Origin: Opisthocomus hoazin
Lineage: Eukaryota; Chordata; Aves; Opisthocomiformes; Opisthocomidae
Reading direction: 5' to 3'
DNA: 64,000 bases
Assembly: GCF_030867145.1 (NCBI RefSeq)
Contig: NC_134434.1
Location: forward strand, 9,610,001 to 9,674,000
Shown: positions 27,301 to 64,000 of the stretch, in pieces
Layout: every line of letters begins with the position of its first letter
How positions within the stretch are numbered: the stretch's first letter is position 1
Made by a program: the position numbers and the translations under genes
Notes under the pieces: generated by a model
Told to the model about the DNA's origin: nothing
Database searches by the model: none
Seen by the model: the letters and a program-made list of their open reading frames with translations, nothing else

Positions 27301-27959
27301 CATGATACTTCAGACCTGAGCTGTGAGCACTCCATATTCCTGGAATCGTAATGCACAAGCCAAACTTCTAGCACCACAACAGATTAGCCACACTTAACTA
27401 CAACTTGCACAGCACATCAGGGAACTGGGGTCTCTGTAGAAATGAACTATAGGACAGTTTCTTCTCTCTCAGAGAAGAGGCAGAAAGAAGCCTCCCTCAT
27501 CCCAAACTCAGGCACCAACTCCTGGCCACGGTTCCTGTTCTGCTGTGTCTGGACAAGGACTGCGTGCTAACGGCCCGCTCCCGACCTGCTGAACAGGCCG
27601 GCCGTCTGCGGAGAGAGGCCTCACGAAGCGGCCCTGCGTGGGTCACTGCAAAACCCCGTCACTGCTACAACGCGAGGCAGCACGCTCTGCTAGCCAGTAC
27701 AGCCCACCTGAATGTAATTAATGAAATCCTCTTTCCGCAGCGCTCTCCGCTGTATCTTGTACTCCAGCGCCGAGGCCTTCCTCAGGACGGCCCTGCGGGA
27801 ACGCGAGTCAGCGAGCGGCGCCAGCCTCTCGCTGGGCACCCAGTCCCGCCGCCGCCAGCCACCTCACCTGACCTCCCTGCGCGTGAAGAGCCCGACCCGC
27901 TCCAGCTGCTCCAGCTCCGGAACGCGGTCCTCCAGCCGCTGCTCGATGCGCTCCGCCAT
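15806..27959 (-). CDS. UTP6: UTP6, U3 snoRNA-associated small-subunit processome protein
   Basis: Nucleolar protein of the small-subunit processome, needed for U3-dependent pre-18S rRNA cleavage (family knowledge). Nineteen coding exons: 27959-27868, 27792-27708, 27102-27061, 26977-26885, 26241-26194, 24743-24680, 24126-24008, 23443-23366, 22935-22854, 22259-22178, 21573-21392, 19630-19551, 18854-18777, 18605-18426, 17704-17624, 17137-17028, 16940-16874, 16583-16511, 15963-15806. All introns are GT/AG, phases agree, and the 1794 bases give 597 residues, the human length. It starts [20 protein letters not shown] (N-terminal U3-associated domain, about 1-90), followed by HAT (half-TPR) helices. 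Recognisable HAT blocks are [11 protein letters not shown] (143-153), [20 protein letters not shown] (164-183) and [13 protein letters not shown] (480-492). It ends with YIKEELNHP and LLQTGHL. No internal stop or frameshift was found. The exon 11 acceptor is ambiguous (see findings). Confidence 0.97.
16481..16502. repeat. (AAAT)n microsatellite
   Basis: About five perfect AATA units in a UTP6 intron, 9 bases from the exon 18 donor on the minus strand (exon edge 16511). Length variation here could lie close to the splice site. Confidence 0.9.
17211..17309 (+). mobile_element. CR1 3' tail, antisense in a UTP6 intron
   Basis: About 100 bp of CR1 terminus: the AACCTGATCCAGTTG block, the GGTTGGACTGGATGGCCTTT block, GGTCCCTTCCAACCC and a final ATTCTATGG. 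It lies in the intron between UTP6 exons 15 and 16, plus strand, opposite to UTP6 transcription. Confidence 0.92.
18347..18370. repeat. A24 homopolymer (T24 in the UTP6 transcript)
   Basis: Run of 24 A on the plus strand, about 55 bases downstream of the UTP6 exon 14 donor on the minus strand. It gives a U-rich intron segment in the pre-mRNA. Confidence 0.95.
20279..21190 (+). mobile_element. CR1 LINE fragment, antisense in a UTP6 intron
   Basis: 5'-truncated CR1 of about 910 bp. The translation starts at the end of the RT palm ([13 protein letters not shown], an altered ADD box). It runs through [40 protein letters not shown] and [19 protein letters not shown], and closes with the terminal octamers (CCATTCTATGATTC). 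A frame break lies near 20755, where the [13 protein letters not shown] block changes frame. It sits between UTP6 exons 11 and 12, opposite to the gene. Confidence 0.95.
24944..25564 (+). mobile_element. CR1 LINE fragment, antisense in a UTP6 intron
   Basis: 5'-truncated CR1 of about 620 bp. It starts at the QKANHILGC region (CAGAAGGCCAACCATATCC) and ends in the CR1 terminus ACTCTATGATTA. It has indels relative to the copy at 20.3 kb, for example in the stretch 25005-25135, so it has no intact frame. It lies between UTP6 exons 5 and 6 in opposite orientation. An inverted repeat at 25571-25600 directly follows its 3' end. Confidence 0.95.
25571..25600. repeat. Short perfect inverted repeat (hairpin) next to a CR1 3' end
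   Basis: Arms TAACTCAATC (25573-25582) and GATTGAGTTA (25589-25598) are exact reverse complements with a 6-base loop. The stem can extend by one G-U and one G-C pair to 25571 and 25600. It begins 7 bases after the CR1 terminus. Confidence 0.85.
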
Positions 27960-28150
27960 GGCGGCGAGGGCTCGGCGGCCTCCGCGTGCGCCCGCCCCGC
28001 CGGCACTTCCGGCCGAGCCGCCCCGGCCCGGCCCGGCCCGCCGCCGCCTTCCGGTGCCGCGCCGCTCTGCCGCCCCCTGGCGGGGCTGGCGGGGCTCGGG
28101 CGGTGAACGGCCAGAAGCCGGCAAGGGCGGTCACGGTGGCTGCTCAAACC
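27560..28150 (-). promoter_or_regulatory. UTP6 CpG-island promoter with two ETS-type sites
   Basis: GC- and CpG-rich block covering UTP6 exons 1 and 2 and the upstream flank. Upstream of the ATG at 27959, minus-strand GCCGGAAGTG (about 28004-28013) and CACCGGAAG (28048-28056) match ETS/GABP sites typical of TATA-less housekeeping promoters. No TATA box was seen. The transcription start is probably within about 100 bases of the ATG. I saw no plus-strand gene starting from the same island. Confidence 0.7.
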
Positions 28151-28159
28151 GGGAACCGG

Positions 28160-31100
28160 TCCCACATGTAATGGTTTTAGGGTGGTGGTCTCGAGGGCAG
28201 GGAAGAGAGATGAGCTTTAACGTTTCCGAACCCCCCAAAAGCTGGGTGCTCTCACCCAAAGCCGATGCGTGGCATGGACCCAGGCCTGGGCAGGGGGACA
28301 TCGGCCCGGAACCGCTGCAAGCACTTCGCTTTCTGGTGGGATTCCTCACGGGGTCAATGCCTCTTCCCTTCTCACACGGCACTTTTCTTCTGAGAAAATG
28401 AACAATAAAACCAGGTGATGGTAAGTTTCTGTTTCTTAAATGAGGCAAGTCCCAGGAAATCAAAAAAATGGAGGTGGGAGATAAATTTTTTTGAGAGTTG
28501 CTTTAAATATGTGTTATCCACAGCAGTATCTTCTGCTTTGAGTTGTCCCTGTGATCACTGAGCAGGTCGGAGGTGGAACCACACCTCCAAAGCTGCTCTG
28601 CCCTGTTGTGAGGATTACTTTGTCCTGGAGGAAAAGGCAGGAGCTGTTTCTCTGCAAGAGCACAGGGCAGAGAGGCAGTGGACTAAGGGCAAGAGGGCTT
28701 CTGGCACACCATTTTTTCATATATAATAGCCAAAAAAAGCTGTGGGTGGTCTTTCCCTTTTATTATAATACAACGGTTTAAAAAGTGTTGCCGAGTGCAG
28801 AGCAAGAACCTGAGCAATTGACTTCTGTTAAAAACATACATAAAACAAAACACTTTACAACAACTATCAAGAACAGGGGTCATTTTTTTCACCTATGACT
28901 TGGACTCGTGGTGCTTTTTCTCAATATTGGGCGCCAATTAAAAAAAGAAAAAAAAAAAAGAATTCTTAGTGGGAGAGGTTTAGCAACTTTTCACCCCTAC
29001 AGGAAATAGCGATGCTGTTTCCCAAGAAGTGATGAAACAGGAAAGCTACCAGGAAACGAAGAGGTACCATCCAGTCACACGGCCAAGAACTACAGACTGC
29101 CGACTTTAGAGCTGGGTGGCTGAGGTGGCTCTGAATCGCAGCCGCCTCACGCAGAGGGACTGCTCACCCCCCTCGCAGGGACAGCACCCGCTCCTGGGGT
29201 GGGCTGTCCACCCTGGAGGCTCCTGTGCCTGACACTGAACTGCCACAGGCTGTGGTTGTGCACATCGCAGTGCCATCGATTCACCTTTACGTACTCACAA
29301 TAGTCGCAACAGAACTGGCAAAACCCAGCAGCTGCCTCAGAGCAGTGGAGCCATCCCTGCCGTGGAACTTCCCACAGCAAGCACAGCTGGAGGGGCGGAG
29401 GGGGGATCGGCACAGCCACCCCCACTTGCGAGGCAAAGCCTTCAATCCCTTGTGAACTCCGTTTCAGCAAGTTCACCTCCTACTGAGTACAGCTTTCAGT
29501 AAAGCAGCACAACAGGTGATCCTTCTCAAAGTGGTGGTGTGGGAATATTCTTCATCATCATCAACAACACTAATTATATTTGGTTTGACTTTTTTGAGAG
29601 GCACCAGCTCAAACTGATCCTCGTGTAAGTCCACAGACTTCACTAAAAGAGTACTTAAGGAGGACTACACCAGGCATGAAACATAGCATTAGCATACTGA
29701 ATTGATAAGCAAGAATGTGATTGGAATTACTACACTTCATAGTTTAACTTCATTTATTTTGGTATTTCTGCATCTGATTGCATGGTTTTATACTATAAAA
29801 GCATTCTCTATTTAGAGCTTATCTGTCATGGTGCAGGTAGATCACAACATGAAAATGAGAACCCCCCATGCAGTGTAGGAGTTCAACGCTTAAAAGGTAG
29901 GTGTCAGTCACTACCTGGAAACCTCTCGGAAATGCTGTTTCTCTCTTCTTGCTCTCCTCATTCGTTAAACACTAAACTCTCCTTTGGCTGAAAACCAGCA
30001 GGAACTGCAAAAGAGAGACACAAACAACAGTCTTCTCCTGAAACTTCATGGCTGATCATTCCATCAGTCTGAAAATATTGGTTTGTGATCAACCTACAGT
30101 GTTCTGCCACCTGCAGTCAGTTAGGAACTCTGAAACTCAAAACCCACCACCAATCCACGACTGGTTTAACATAGGTGAGAGAAGTGCGTGTACCCTAAGG
30201 GGCGACAGCAACCTCCACCTTGAATTGTGCCTCCAGGAGAATTCGGTCATATGCACACATCTGCCAACAGGTCTCTTGACGCGGTGAGAGTTATTCTCAT
30301 ACTATCCACATACCGATAACAATGTGTGTCCAACAATGCCTCTTAGGGCATTAAATACCTTGTTAGCACTTGTCAAAGCACCACAATATCATCCGATAGA
30401 AGCATATAGGCATAGCACAAACCACTCTGCAGGACATTCACTGTGGGACTCAAAGGCAGAAAGAATGGTGTGCACCAAAACAATAGACTCCCCAAGTTTC
30501 TAGTTTAGGGGCTTAGTATTTCCCACTCAAAAACACATGCACAGAGTGAGTAGCAATAAGATGTAAAATACTGAACTTGTTGATGACCTCACAGGATTAT
30601 TTACAAATAAAATAGATCACAAACTGATTGAAAATATTTTCTGTTCCCTCAGATAGCCCTCCTTTCCTGTAAAAAGTACAAAAATAAAAATGCCTTTCCC
30701 TTTCTTCCCCAGCAAAACAATCCTTAGAACAATTAACATAACAGACTGTCAAAAGGGTTCAAACCAAAGTGACAAACGCCGTGAGTGGCAGGCAAGCCCA
30801 GCCTGACCCACCAGAACGCTGCATGCTGGATTTGTCATGCAAATCAAAATGGAACCTGACATGCTCTTTGTTCATTCTCCTTTCAAAAAATCTACTTTAA
30901 ATGCCTCCCATGTGCCTTGTTTTGGAAGCTGACATTCCAAATGCATCAGTGCAAATTAAGGGAGGGATCCATTACCAATAAAGACGTTGCGATACAGAGA
31001 GTTTCAACAAATCTTATTGGGAAGACTGGAGAGCCAACTGCTGCAGCTTGCACCTGTAGGGTCACTCCGCTTGCTGCTGCTGCTTTTTTTATGAAGTCTC

Positions 31101-34100
31101 TTTAGAAAAACTCCATCAGTAGATCCTTGCAGGAGAAGCTCTGGCAAGCTGTCACAGCGTAATATTTGTAGATCATAGCCTGCGAGCAATGGATATATTG
31201 TGAATTAGGAATAATTACTGGGTCTTATTTAGATTAAAATGCATGATAATGTGCGTAAGGCAAATATTATAAGTTGATTTAGATATATCTTATTCATTTA
31301 TGCTATTTTACTACCTGAGCGCACCAATAATTACAGCTTTTTAGAAGATGCCAGCAGATTTACAGTATTTTACAGTTAACTTATAATATGTGAAGATGCC
31401 TTTTAAACAATGACAGTGATGTTCTGACCTCATGAAAACAATTGGGAAACTTCCACTGACTTCAGCTGAGCTAGCGGTTCATCCTTAGGGACACATTTTT
31501 AACAAAGCCCTCAAAGCAGTTACTTAGCATGTGGCGCTTGGGTTTAAAAATACATGAACACATCTGTTAATACTGCAGCTTGGAATTTACTCTCAAAAAT
31601 AAGACTAACCCAAACTTTGGACTGTATTGACTTCCCTAGTTTTCTAATTAAAAGGCAATTTACATGATGATTTGGTTTTGTCTCTGCCAAAACCAGCAGT
31701 TAATGTGCATAAACAGTGGTTTCATCACTGCAGTTCCACTCTGAGCCTGCAGAAATTTGTATTTAAGACTATGCAATTGGTCAGTTGGACTGCTCCATAC
31801 CTACATTAATACTGGTACACATACCCGTCCTACACAAATGTTATTTTTTCCATCCTGATAGACAAATGCTTGTCTTTGTCAATGTACTGCTTTACGCTTG
31901 CAGCTTGTTGGCCCTTACCCTGCAGCATTAGATCTGAATGCTTCCTAGAATTTCATTCAGTCACTTATCCTTTCTTCAACTACTATTGTTTAAAAAAAAA
32001 CATTTTCATTCAATGCCTTAACAGAACTATTATCCTATTATTTACTCTTACATATAGTGTCTTAAAAAAGGCAATAACTTTACTTTCTTCTCTGCATTGA
32101 CTCTGAACTTGAATTTTTATTAATCACATTTTTCCTCCTACTCTTTTTAGGCATTCTGTTTCCTCTCAGTTGTCCCAAAATCTGAACATCTATATGCAGA
32201 GAATTTTCAGTGAAGGAGAGTGATGCCTCTGGAATTGTTTCCTTGCCAATTCATATCTGGTACTTAGTACAAGATCCATCTGTTTATTCAGGATCTCCAG
32301 GGGCTTGTACAGTAGTGGCTATAAGTATGCCTTTTAATTTGATGTTGTCATTTGGCTGGTTAGTAAGCAGTTGACAGTCTGTCTAAATGCAGCAGGGCAG
32401 TTATAACTAGTCAGTCATCATATTCTAGTTGCCAACTCATAATGCAGTGGAATGCCAGTCACATTTCAACAATTTAAAACTGTATCAGTCATCTCCTACA
32501 TACTCCCAAACTGTCAACACCATGAAATGTATTGCTTAATTAATTTCAACTTAATATCATTTCTTGCATGTACATTTGCCAGAGCTCTGTAGACCACAGT
32601 CATGCTAATCTTAATTTACCTCACTAACGTGTCTAGGTTTGAAAAGTAGGTGAAATTGTGGCATGGCATTGGGTGACCTAGCTATACCATAAGTAACAAT
32701 GCAAGTAAAGATAGAACTTCCTCAGAGCAAAGACTCGTATCTTTTAAATGCAAAGATGTCAGTACCAGCATCAATTAAACTGGCATGCCAAAGAGCATAA
32801 ATTACGCCACATATAAATTCATTTCTCCTTCCAAAAAGTGGGATTAGGATTGGTCACAATTTGCCTCCTTCTATTTTTCTCACACCTTCTGTGGAGATGT
32901 GTTTAGTGTGGTAAAAGTACTTTGACCACAGTCATGGCAACAACCAGTAAAACTACTTCTGGAGCATGGATAATTCAGATTATAGTGTGCAGAATCATAT
33001 ACCCTAAGCAGCATTCCAAAACCAAGATAAACTCTTGTAGAAAAGCCTTCTGAAGCAATCTCTGGCACACAAAACCATAGGTAACATGTTAACTTTCATA
33101 CAAAACACTTACATAAGCTCTCCCGTGTGTGAATTTTCTATACCTGTGCTAACTGGAAAACACTGGGAAAACAGTTTCTGCCTTGATCATATCATGTAAG
33201 TAATCGCTGATGATAAAATGCAAAATTCTCATCTTATTAACCTTACTTGGTTTAGCCACGAAAGAAAGAATTTAACCCTGTTAAAACTTACCCCTTACTT
33301 AAAGCTGAAATTAATTGAACTAATTAATTTGAGGTTTGATTTTACTATCTATTGACGTTCTTTGACCCGCCTATATTTTTCTTTTTTGATTGATCGAAGC
33401 TTTCATTCTTGCACTGTCAACAGACCTTCTGGTGAGAAACTTCTGTTTACATCGGTCACTGATTTAATTCTCACATCTTCCCAGCAGTTTCTCTTTGATC
33501 TCTGCATTTCTGAGTTTAATCATTAAGTTTGCATCAAAAGTTTTTCAGTTGCCGTATCTTTCACTGTTTCTGGGACTCAATTGAGAGAACACAATTCCTG
33601 AAAGTTCACTTAGAATTATTTTTTGGTAGTTTTGCAGTAAGTACTACACATGCTGGATCTCTGAAATTACAGTATGAACTAGCACGACTCCTATTCCCTT
33701 TCCACGTATTAAGCATTTGAACTTCAGGATTTGGCATGGGTTTTTCTGCGTATTTGGTTTGGAATCATACATCAAATATAATGTAGTGTGGGTGGTTTTT
33801 TGTGAATTTGTCATACACAGGAGGCCTACAGAGATTCTGTAAAAAAGGCAAACAACTCTGGATTAAAATATTGAAAGCCTACAATTTTCTTTTCTGAAGC
33901 TGAAGTTTAAAAAGGGGACTCATCACAAAGATCCAGAGCTTCTCCGAGGATAGAAGGGACAAGAAGTTTTACACCTCACCTCAAATACCTTCAATTTTTC
34001 AAACAATTACAAATTTGATGAAGACATTTGAAATGAAGGGCACAGACCAACGAGTAAGCCATATAAGGTCTGTTCTGAGTGCTGTATGAGCTCAGCTGAG

Positions 34101-37100
34101 CAACAGCAATCCTTCTTCTGCACAGAGATTCCATGAGTCCTTCTTCTACCTATGGAGTCTTTGGTGATACATGGAATTTATTCAGGTTTTAATAAAAGTG
34201 AATAACTACCTAATTTTCTTTCAGCAGACACTTCCTTTTAATTTTAATCCAGTCTTACATGAATAAGGATCTTGGGTTAGACTTTGTCTTTAAAACTAAG
34301 CAGATGTTATCCTGAATTTACTGTTTTTACATTATAAACCTTTTATTGCACGTTCATTGTACAAGATGTATTTTTCTGTAATGAACGCTTTTACTGTTAG
34401 TACATTTCTGGGCTTACTGTTAAATAATTTTAAGAGATGTCCTACCTTTCTAGAGCAAATTAATGTATTGGGCCTAGGCTTTTCATAATGCTTTTGAAAC
34501 AATTCTGGTATTTTTAGTCCACTATCTAAACACTAAAGACAAACACTACTGCTAAAAAGCCACCAAGCAAAAATAAATCATTAACTGAAAATCGGGAAAT
34601 AAATTTCACTGTAGAAGAGTCATGAAAAATATATTAAAATATCACTAAGAGACCTCCAACAAACAACTCCTGAGCACACATTTCTGCTAAGCAATAATGA
34701 CTAGTAATTATCACTTATTGTTCACCATGCGCAGAACATAGGTGACTCAGTGCTGCAAAACATACTGTGCATTCACTTTTCACTGTCTACAATAACTCAA
34801 GACACATAAGCAACCTGCTCGCTGAAAGCTGTGCATTGTGGGTGCATTAAGATTCCCTGAGGGCCAAGTTCCTTGGGTACTGTGCTCCTGGAACACATTT
34901 GAACAGCTCTGTACAAAAGCAGTCCCCAGCCATACACATGAATGAGAATCACAAGTGGCTGCTCTGTCAATCTTCCACACATACTGCATTCATAGCTATA
35001 CATCAGGATACTGGATTGCTGTGTCAGACCTTAGCTCTTCCCTTTGCCATGCTTCACTAGAGTTGTTCCCTTACAGTAAAGTTTATTTTCTCTTTTCTTA
35101 GTTCCCTGCTTATAAAAACAGGGCAGCACTAGACGTTAACATGCAGAAAGGCAAACTGAAACTGAGAGCTATCACCCCAATGGCAATACGATCCCGCCAT
35201 CCTAAATATACCCAGTACTCTGCCTACCCACTCTCGTGCCTTTACCCAGAAGACTGTAGCTACTCCCTTTCTCCAGTTGCAATATTATGTAGCCTCTGTT
35301 TACAAGAGACTGGGAAAACACAAAGTGGGAGTTGACTTTTGCTTTCCAAGTAGGTAGGGAAGAGTAGCTTGTAGCTTGTCTAGTAATTTCTATGGCCTGT
35401 TACTGCTGATTGACATTGAATCAGGCTGAAAATAAAGACTATGAACTGAAAAATGAATTAATAACTATTGCAGATGAAATTAACTCAGCATCTAGGGAAG
35501 TTTATTTGGGTAAGTGAAAGAAAGGGATGCCACTGAAATGGATCTGTATTTGGAGTACAGTGATACAGCCGTGGGACACATACCTTCCCATCTATGCATG
35601 AAGTATTTTTGTTTGTCTCGCATTTGTGCATTCTCACTTCTCTCATGGAAAACCTGAGTTTGGTGGGCTAGGCAGAGAGTGGGAAGGAGAATCTGGAAGC
35701 ACAAAAACAGAAAGAAGTGAAATTTGGACATAACCACAGAAGAGGAGTGTGTAAGGTCTCTTCCAAGCTGGATGCCCTTGAATCCCACTGAATGTGCTCA
35801 TTAGCTCAAGGCCAAAATAAAGAAATGCAGCTACCCAGAACACTTGCTGTGGATTTGTTATTCTCAGCAATACCCTGAATAGCAAACTTCAGTTCCTTAC
35901 CAATGTGATACAATAGTGCTCCCTAATAAATACTGACACTGGCTTTCACAACGGCCTGAATCTGTAAGCGACTTTTAAAAAAGTGACCAGATGTTTATAT
36001 TCTGCTAGTAAGCACTACTCATTTGTGCCAAAGTTATATTTAAAATTAAGCTCTCAGAAGATAAGCTAGATCTGGGGTAGTATTGAGTTAGTTACTAACA
36101 ATCTCTACAGACAGACCGGTGTTTAAAGATGTGAGGAAAACAGTGTAATTACACTGACAGAGCTTTCATTTAGACTGAGCTCCAAGTATCCAGGTATTTA
36201 TTTCCCCTTTAAAAAAGGATTACTTTGTAAATATTCCTGTGCTGAGATACAGCAATTTGAAGGACTGGAAGCTGGAAAGTTAAGTAGTGTGGCTACAGGG
36301 GTACTATTGGCGACCAAGAAAAGCATGTAACTATGAAATGTAGAAAAAATTCATAAAGTGGTATAAAATATGCATGCACTTTTCCATACATATCTGAAAA
36401 GAGAAAAATCGCCTTTCAAGATGACAGGAATGCTGGGTACGTACAGGCTTCAAAAAGCCTTAGGAAAAAGAGATTTAGGAGTAGCATGTGCTTTCAATCT
36501 GCAGGAAACAAATCTGATCTTTCGGCTACCAACTGTAAATCCCACTAACAGTACGTGAAAACAAGAACGGATTGGCCATCTCAAGACATGAAATCTGATA
36601 TATCATAAAAGCACCTCTGCCAACTACTGCTGTCACTACCAGGGGTTTGTCCCAACAGCAACCCTGGTTCACAAAGGATTGTTTCTTCCAGTTATCATAT
36701 TAAACTTGTTAAACTGCCCTTTTTTGCATTGATAGGATATTTTCTATATTTGTAGCAAAAAACAATATACTTTTCATCATCTTTTACTCTTTTAATTTTA
36801 TGAGTTGATATCTATTTCAGTACAGTACACTGTATTTCACTGTTTTTTTACATTACTTTATTAGAAAACACATTTTCACTGGCTTTGCAGATACCCTGTC
36901 ATTTGCTAAATATGGCCAACTTCTTCCTGTCACCTAGTGTATATATATAAACAAGAAATTATAAAAACTTACTTATTTTTTCATAAATGCATCTGTAAAA
37001 TCTATAGGGGCCTATATTACCAGACAGGTCAAGGACATAACAGCTCATGCCACACCTTATTTCTTCTGAAGAAAACATAATGATTTCCATCTTTCTAAAA

Positions 37101-39250
37101 AGGAATATTTATTTTCTTGCTTCTAACTGTGCCAAGTAAATAAAAATTACTGGCTGTTTTATGCCCCGCACTCTTCCTAGCCATCCGTACTATGAAGCCC
37201 CAGAAATGACATTTCAGAGGTGTTGAGGCTCTTTCAGTTGAATGTCTCTTAACAGTACTCTACGCTCTTTAAGTACACACGAACAGCCCAGGGCAGCAGA
37301 TCTAAACAACTTCAAAAATGAAGAGTCTCTACCAACTAAGGAAAACAGGCTCAAGCTATCAAAGCTCAATTTGGCAGTCAGTCCCATGCTTCCAGAGGGC
37401 TCGCATGCACACGTTTTGTGTTGTGCTGTCCTGTCCCACTCAAGGCTGGAGTTGCATCCTTAGTTCCTCTGTTCACAAGCAGATCCAACTCCAGTGCCAG
37501 AGATTAATTGCCTAATTATCTATCTTACTCCTGCTTGGAAAATTGCCCTCTGGCTCCTCCTCCTGGTTTTGAAATTTAAAAGGATGAGCCACCAGAAGCA
37601 GCAGGGGCTTGTAAACAGTAGGGAGGAAACAGGAACAGATTTTAGGCAATAAACAACTCGCAAGGACAAAACTGCAGCTACGCAACATTTTGGAGCCTTT
37701 CTCACACATGGTGCAATATTTGTTACCTGTTGGCACAGGGCATCACTGACCTCAAGATCAACCTCTGGTCACTTAAAGATGCTCTCCATTTGGTGTACGG
37801 TTGCTATCTAGTCTATGAGTTCAGAAGACTGGCGAATATGCAGCGCATCAGAAGGCTCACCAGGATGTCCCCTGGTATTAAGAGCAAAGAAGCTACATGT
37901 AAGGTCCTCAGAAATGTACAGGGCATCAAACATTGCTGCTGCCAGTAGGTAATTAAAGACATATTCAGCAACAAAAAACAACAAATGAGTGGCTGTAGAG
38001 AAACTGAGTGGGAAACAGAAGATCAAGAAACTAAGCAGAGACAATTATGATAAGCAGGATAAAATGTGTAACAGAATATTTCAGAAATATCACTTTTTGT
38101 TTGGAGGGAAGAAAAATAGAATATAGGTAAAATGGTGACAAAGATTAATTTCTAAAAATGTATGAAAATTAAGGTTGAAACAAATTATAGAAAAGACTGC
38201 ATGTAAAACATCAGCATCTGATAAAAATGGAAGGAAAAAAGAAGGGTAACAAAAAAACAGCATAAGGAAAGAAAAGATCTTTCCAGGACAAACATGAAAT
38301 GGTGCAGCAGAAAAGCAAAAAGAGGGGAGGTAATTGAAACATAAAATGATCATTTCAGATATTAAATAAGAATAAATATTATGGAACTGTAAAAAAACCC
38401 ACCAAATTCAGGGGTAAGGAGAGAATAGTAATCAATAAAGACTTATTTATCCGAGGGTGTGTTGGCTGTATATACATATACTTTCTTAAAGCATAGTAAG
38501 GTTAGTAACAGACAATGGAGACATCACATTAGAATCCCCCTTTGTTGATAATGTAAGGCACATGTACAGCACGACTGACTTTGATATGTGGTCTTCCTCT
38601 TAGTATTTATCATTAAGCTCATTTTCCTTAACACTCAGAACTAGAAGATAAACCGAGGCAGTATAGTGCCAGCATCACAGTTGTATCTGGTATCAAAATT
38701 CAAGGCTGTATTTCACACGTAGACCATTTTTACCCTACCTTGTGCAATTACTCTTGACAAGTTTTGCAAAAGAAAGCAAATAGGATGGCTGCCAATGGCT
38801 TTTATATATTGAGCTTGCCGCACCAATAAGGACTCAATTAAATAAAGCCAGTGCTGAATTTTCCCATTGCACAGCTGGACTCTGTTACGTTCGATCACAT
38901 ACACGAGGCAGTCCGAGAGCTTGCCCCGTAGGCCTGATCCTGAACGTGTGCTCCGCCGTACCGTATGCAGGCGGCCGTCAGGACTCTGGAGGCAGCCACA
39001 GCTGCACAACTTCTATTTCCCCGAGGACTCCATGGGTCCTCATTAAGCGAAGAAAGGCGGGAATAAAACCAGAGAGAAACATTTTACCTCAGACTTCAAG
39101 TCTCCCTGCACCTATGGGCTATTTTTTGTGCCATCCTCTGAGGAAACCTCACGGTTTGTTAAGGCTTAAGGTTAGAGATAAGGGACATCAGCAGGACCTC
39201 ACGCCCGACACAGTATAATGATTTTTACCACAAAACCAATAGCGATTTAT
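28160..39250. other. Intergenic interval between UTP6 and SUZ12, no recognised gene
   Basis: About 11 kb, mostly AT-rich. The ORFs are short and resemble no family I know, and I recognised no CR1, LTR or tRNA in it. A locally GC-richer piece at about 29090-29460 is unclassified. It separates the divergent UTP6 and SUZ12 promoters, so distal regulatory elements for either gene could lie here, but none can be asserted from sequence alone. Confidence 0.55.
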
Positions 39251-39289
39251 ACCCAAGCCTCTATTTTGCCTGATTTAGCTCTTTCAACG

Positions 39290-64000
<24,711 letters not shown>

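Noticed and set aside
27721-28401. 226-residue plus-strand frame across the UTP6 promoter
   Set aside because: It runs antisense through UTP6 exons 1 and 2, which are certain from protein identity and splice phase.
37730-37948. 72-residue plus-strand ORF (MAQGITDLKINLW...)
   Set aside because: It looks mildly protein-like, but I recognise no family and see no splice or promoter context; the length is within chance.

Overview
This is a stretch of vertebrate nuclear genome, most likely from a bird. Three things point that way. Coding sequence sits in many short exons with GT/AG introns. The interspersed repeats are CR1 LINE fragments, with the CR1 3' end (an ATTCTATGAT-like octamer repeat) seen six times. 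Three GC-rich CpG islands mark gene starts. I saw no operons, ribosome binding sites, CRISPR arrays or other prokaryotic features. The species is not determined; a turtle or crocodilian is possible but less likely.

Three protein-coding genes can be read exon by exon. From left to right they are COPRS (minus strand, coding exons 9611-12758, with a CpG island near 13.4-13.9 kb), UTP6 (minus strand, 19 coding exons 15806-27959, complete, 597 codons) and SUZ12 (plus strand, first ten coding exons 39916-61307, running off the right end). From memory, this is the order and orientation of COPRS-UTP6-SUZ12 on human 17q11.2, so the block looks conserved.

Layout: 1-9610 has no recognised gene and one degraded CR1 (2564-3733). 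COPRS follows at 9.6-13.9 kb. The gap at 13.9-15.7 kb holds a CR1 fragment. UTP6 spans 15.7-28.05 kb with three CR1 insertions in its introns, all antisense to the gene. About 11 kb between 28.2 and 39.25 kb has no recognised gene. The SUZ12 CpG-island promoter and Gly/Ala-rich first exon lie at 39.3-40.7 kb, and its long AT-rich introns run to the window end.

The three genes are not a pathway. COPRS is a histone-binding adaptor for the arginine methyltransferase PRMT5, UTP6 is an 18S rRNA processing factor, and SUZ12 is a core subunit of the Polycomb repressive complex PRC2. COPRS and SUZ12 both act in chromatin repression, but nothing here indicates co-regulation. I found no new biological system. 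The observations most worth following are a possible SUZ12 intronic terminal exon with its own polyadenylation signal, competing acceptors at UTP6 exon 11, the perfectly kept PRMT5-docking tail of a diverged COPRS, and a hairpin at the edge of a CR1 insertion.
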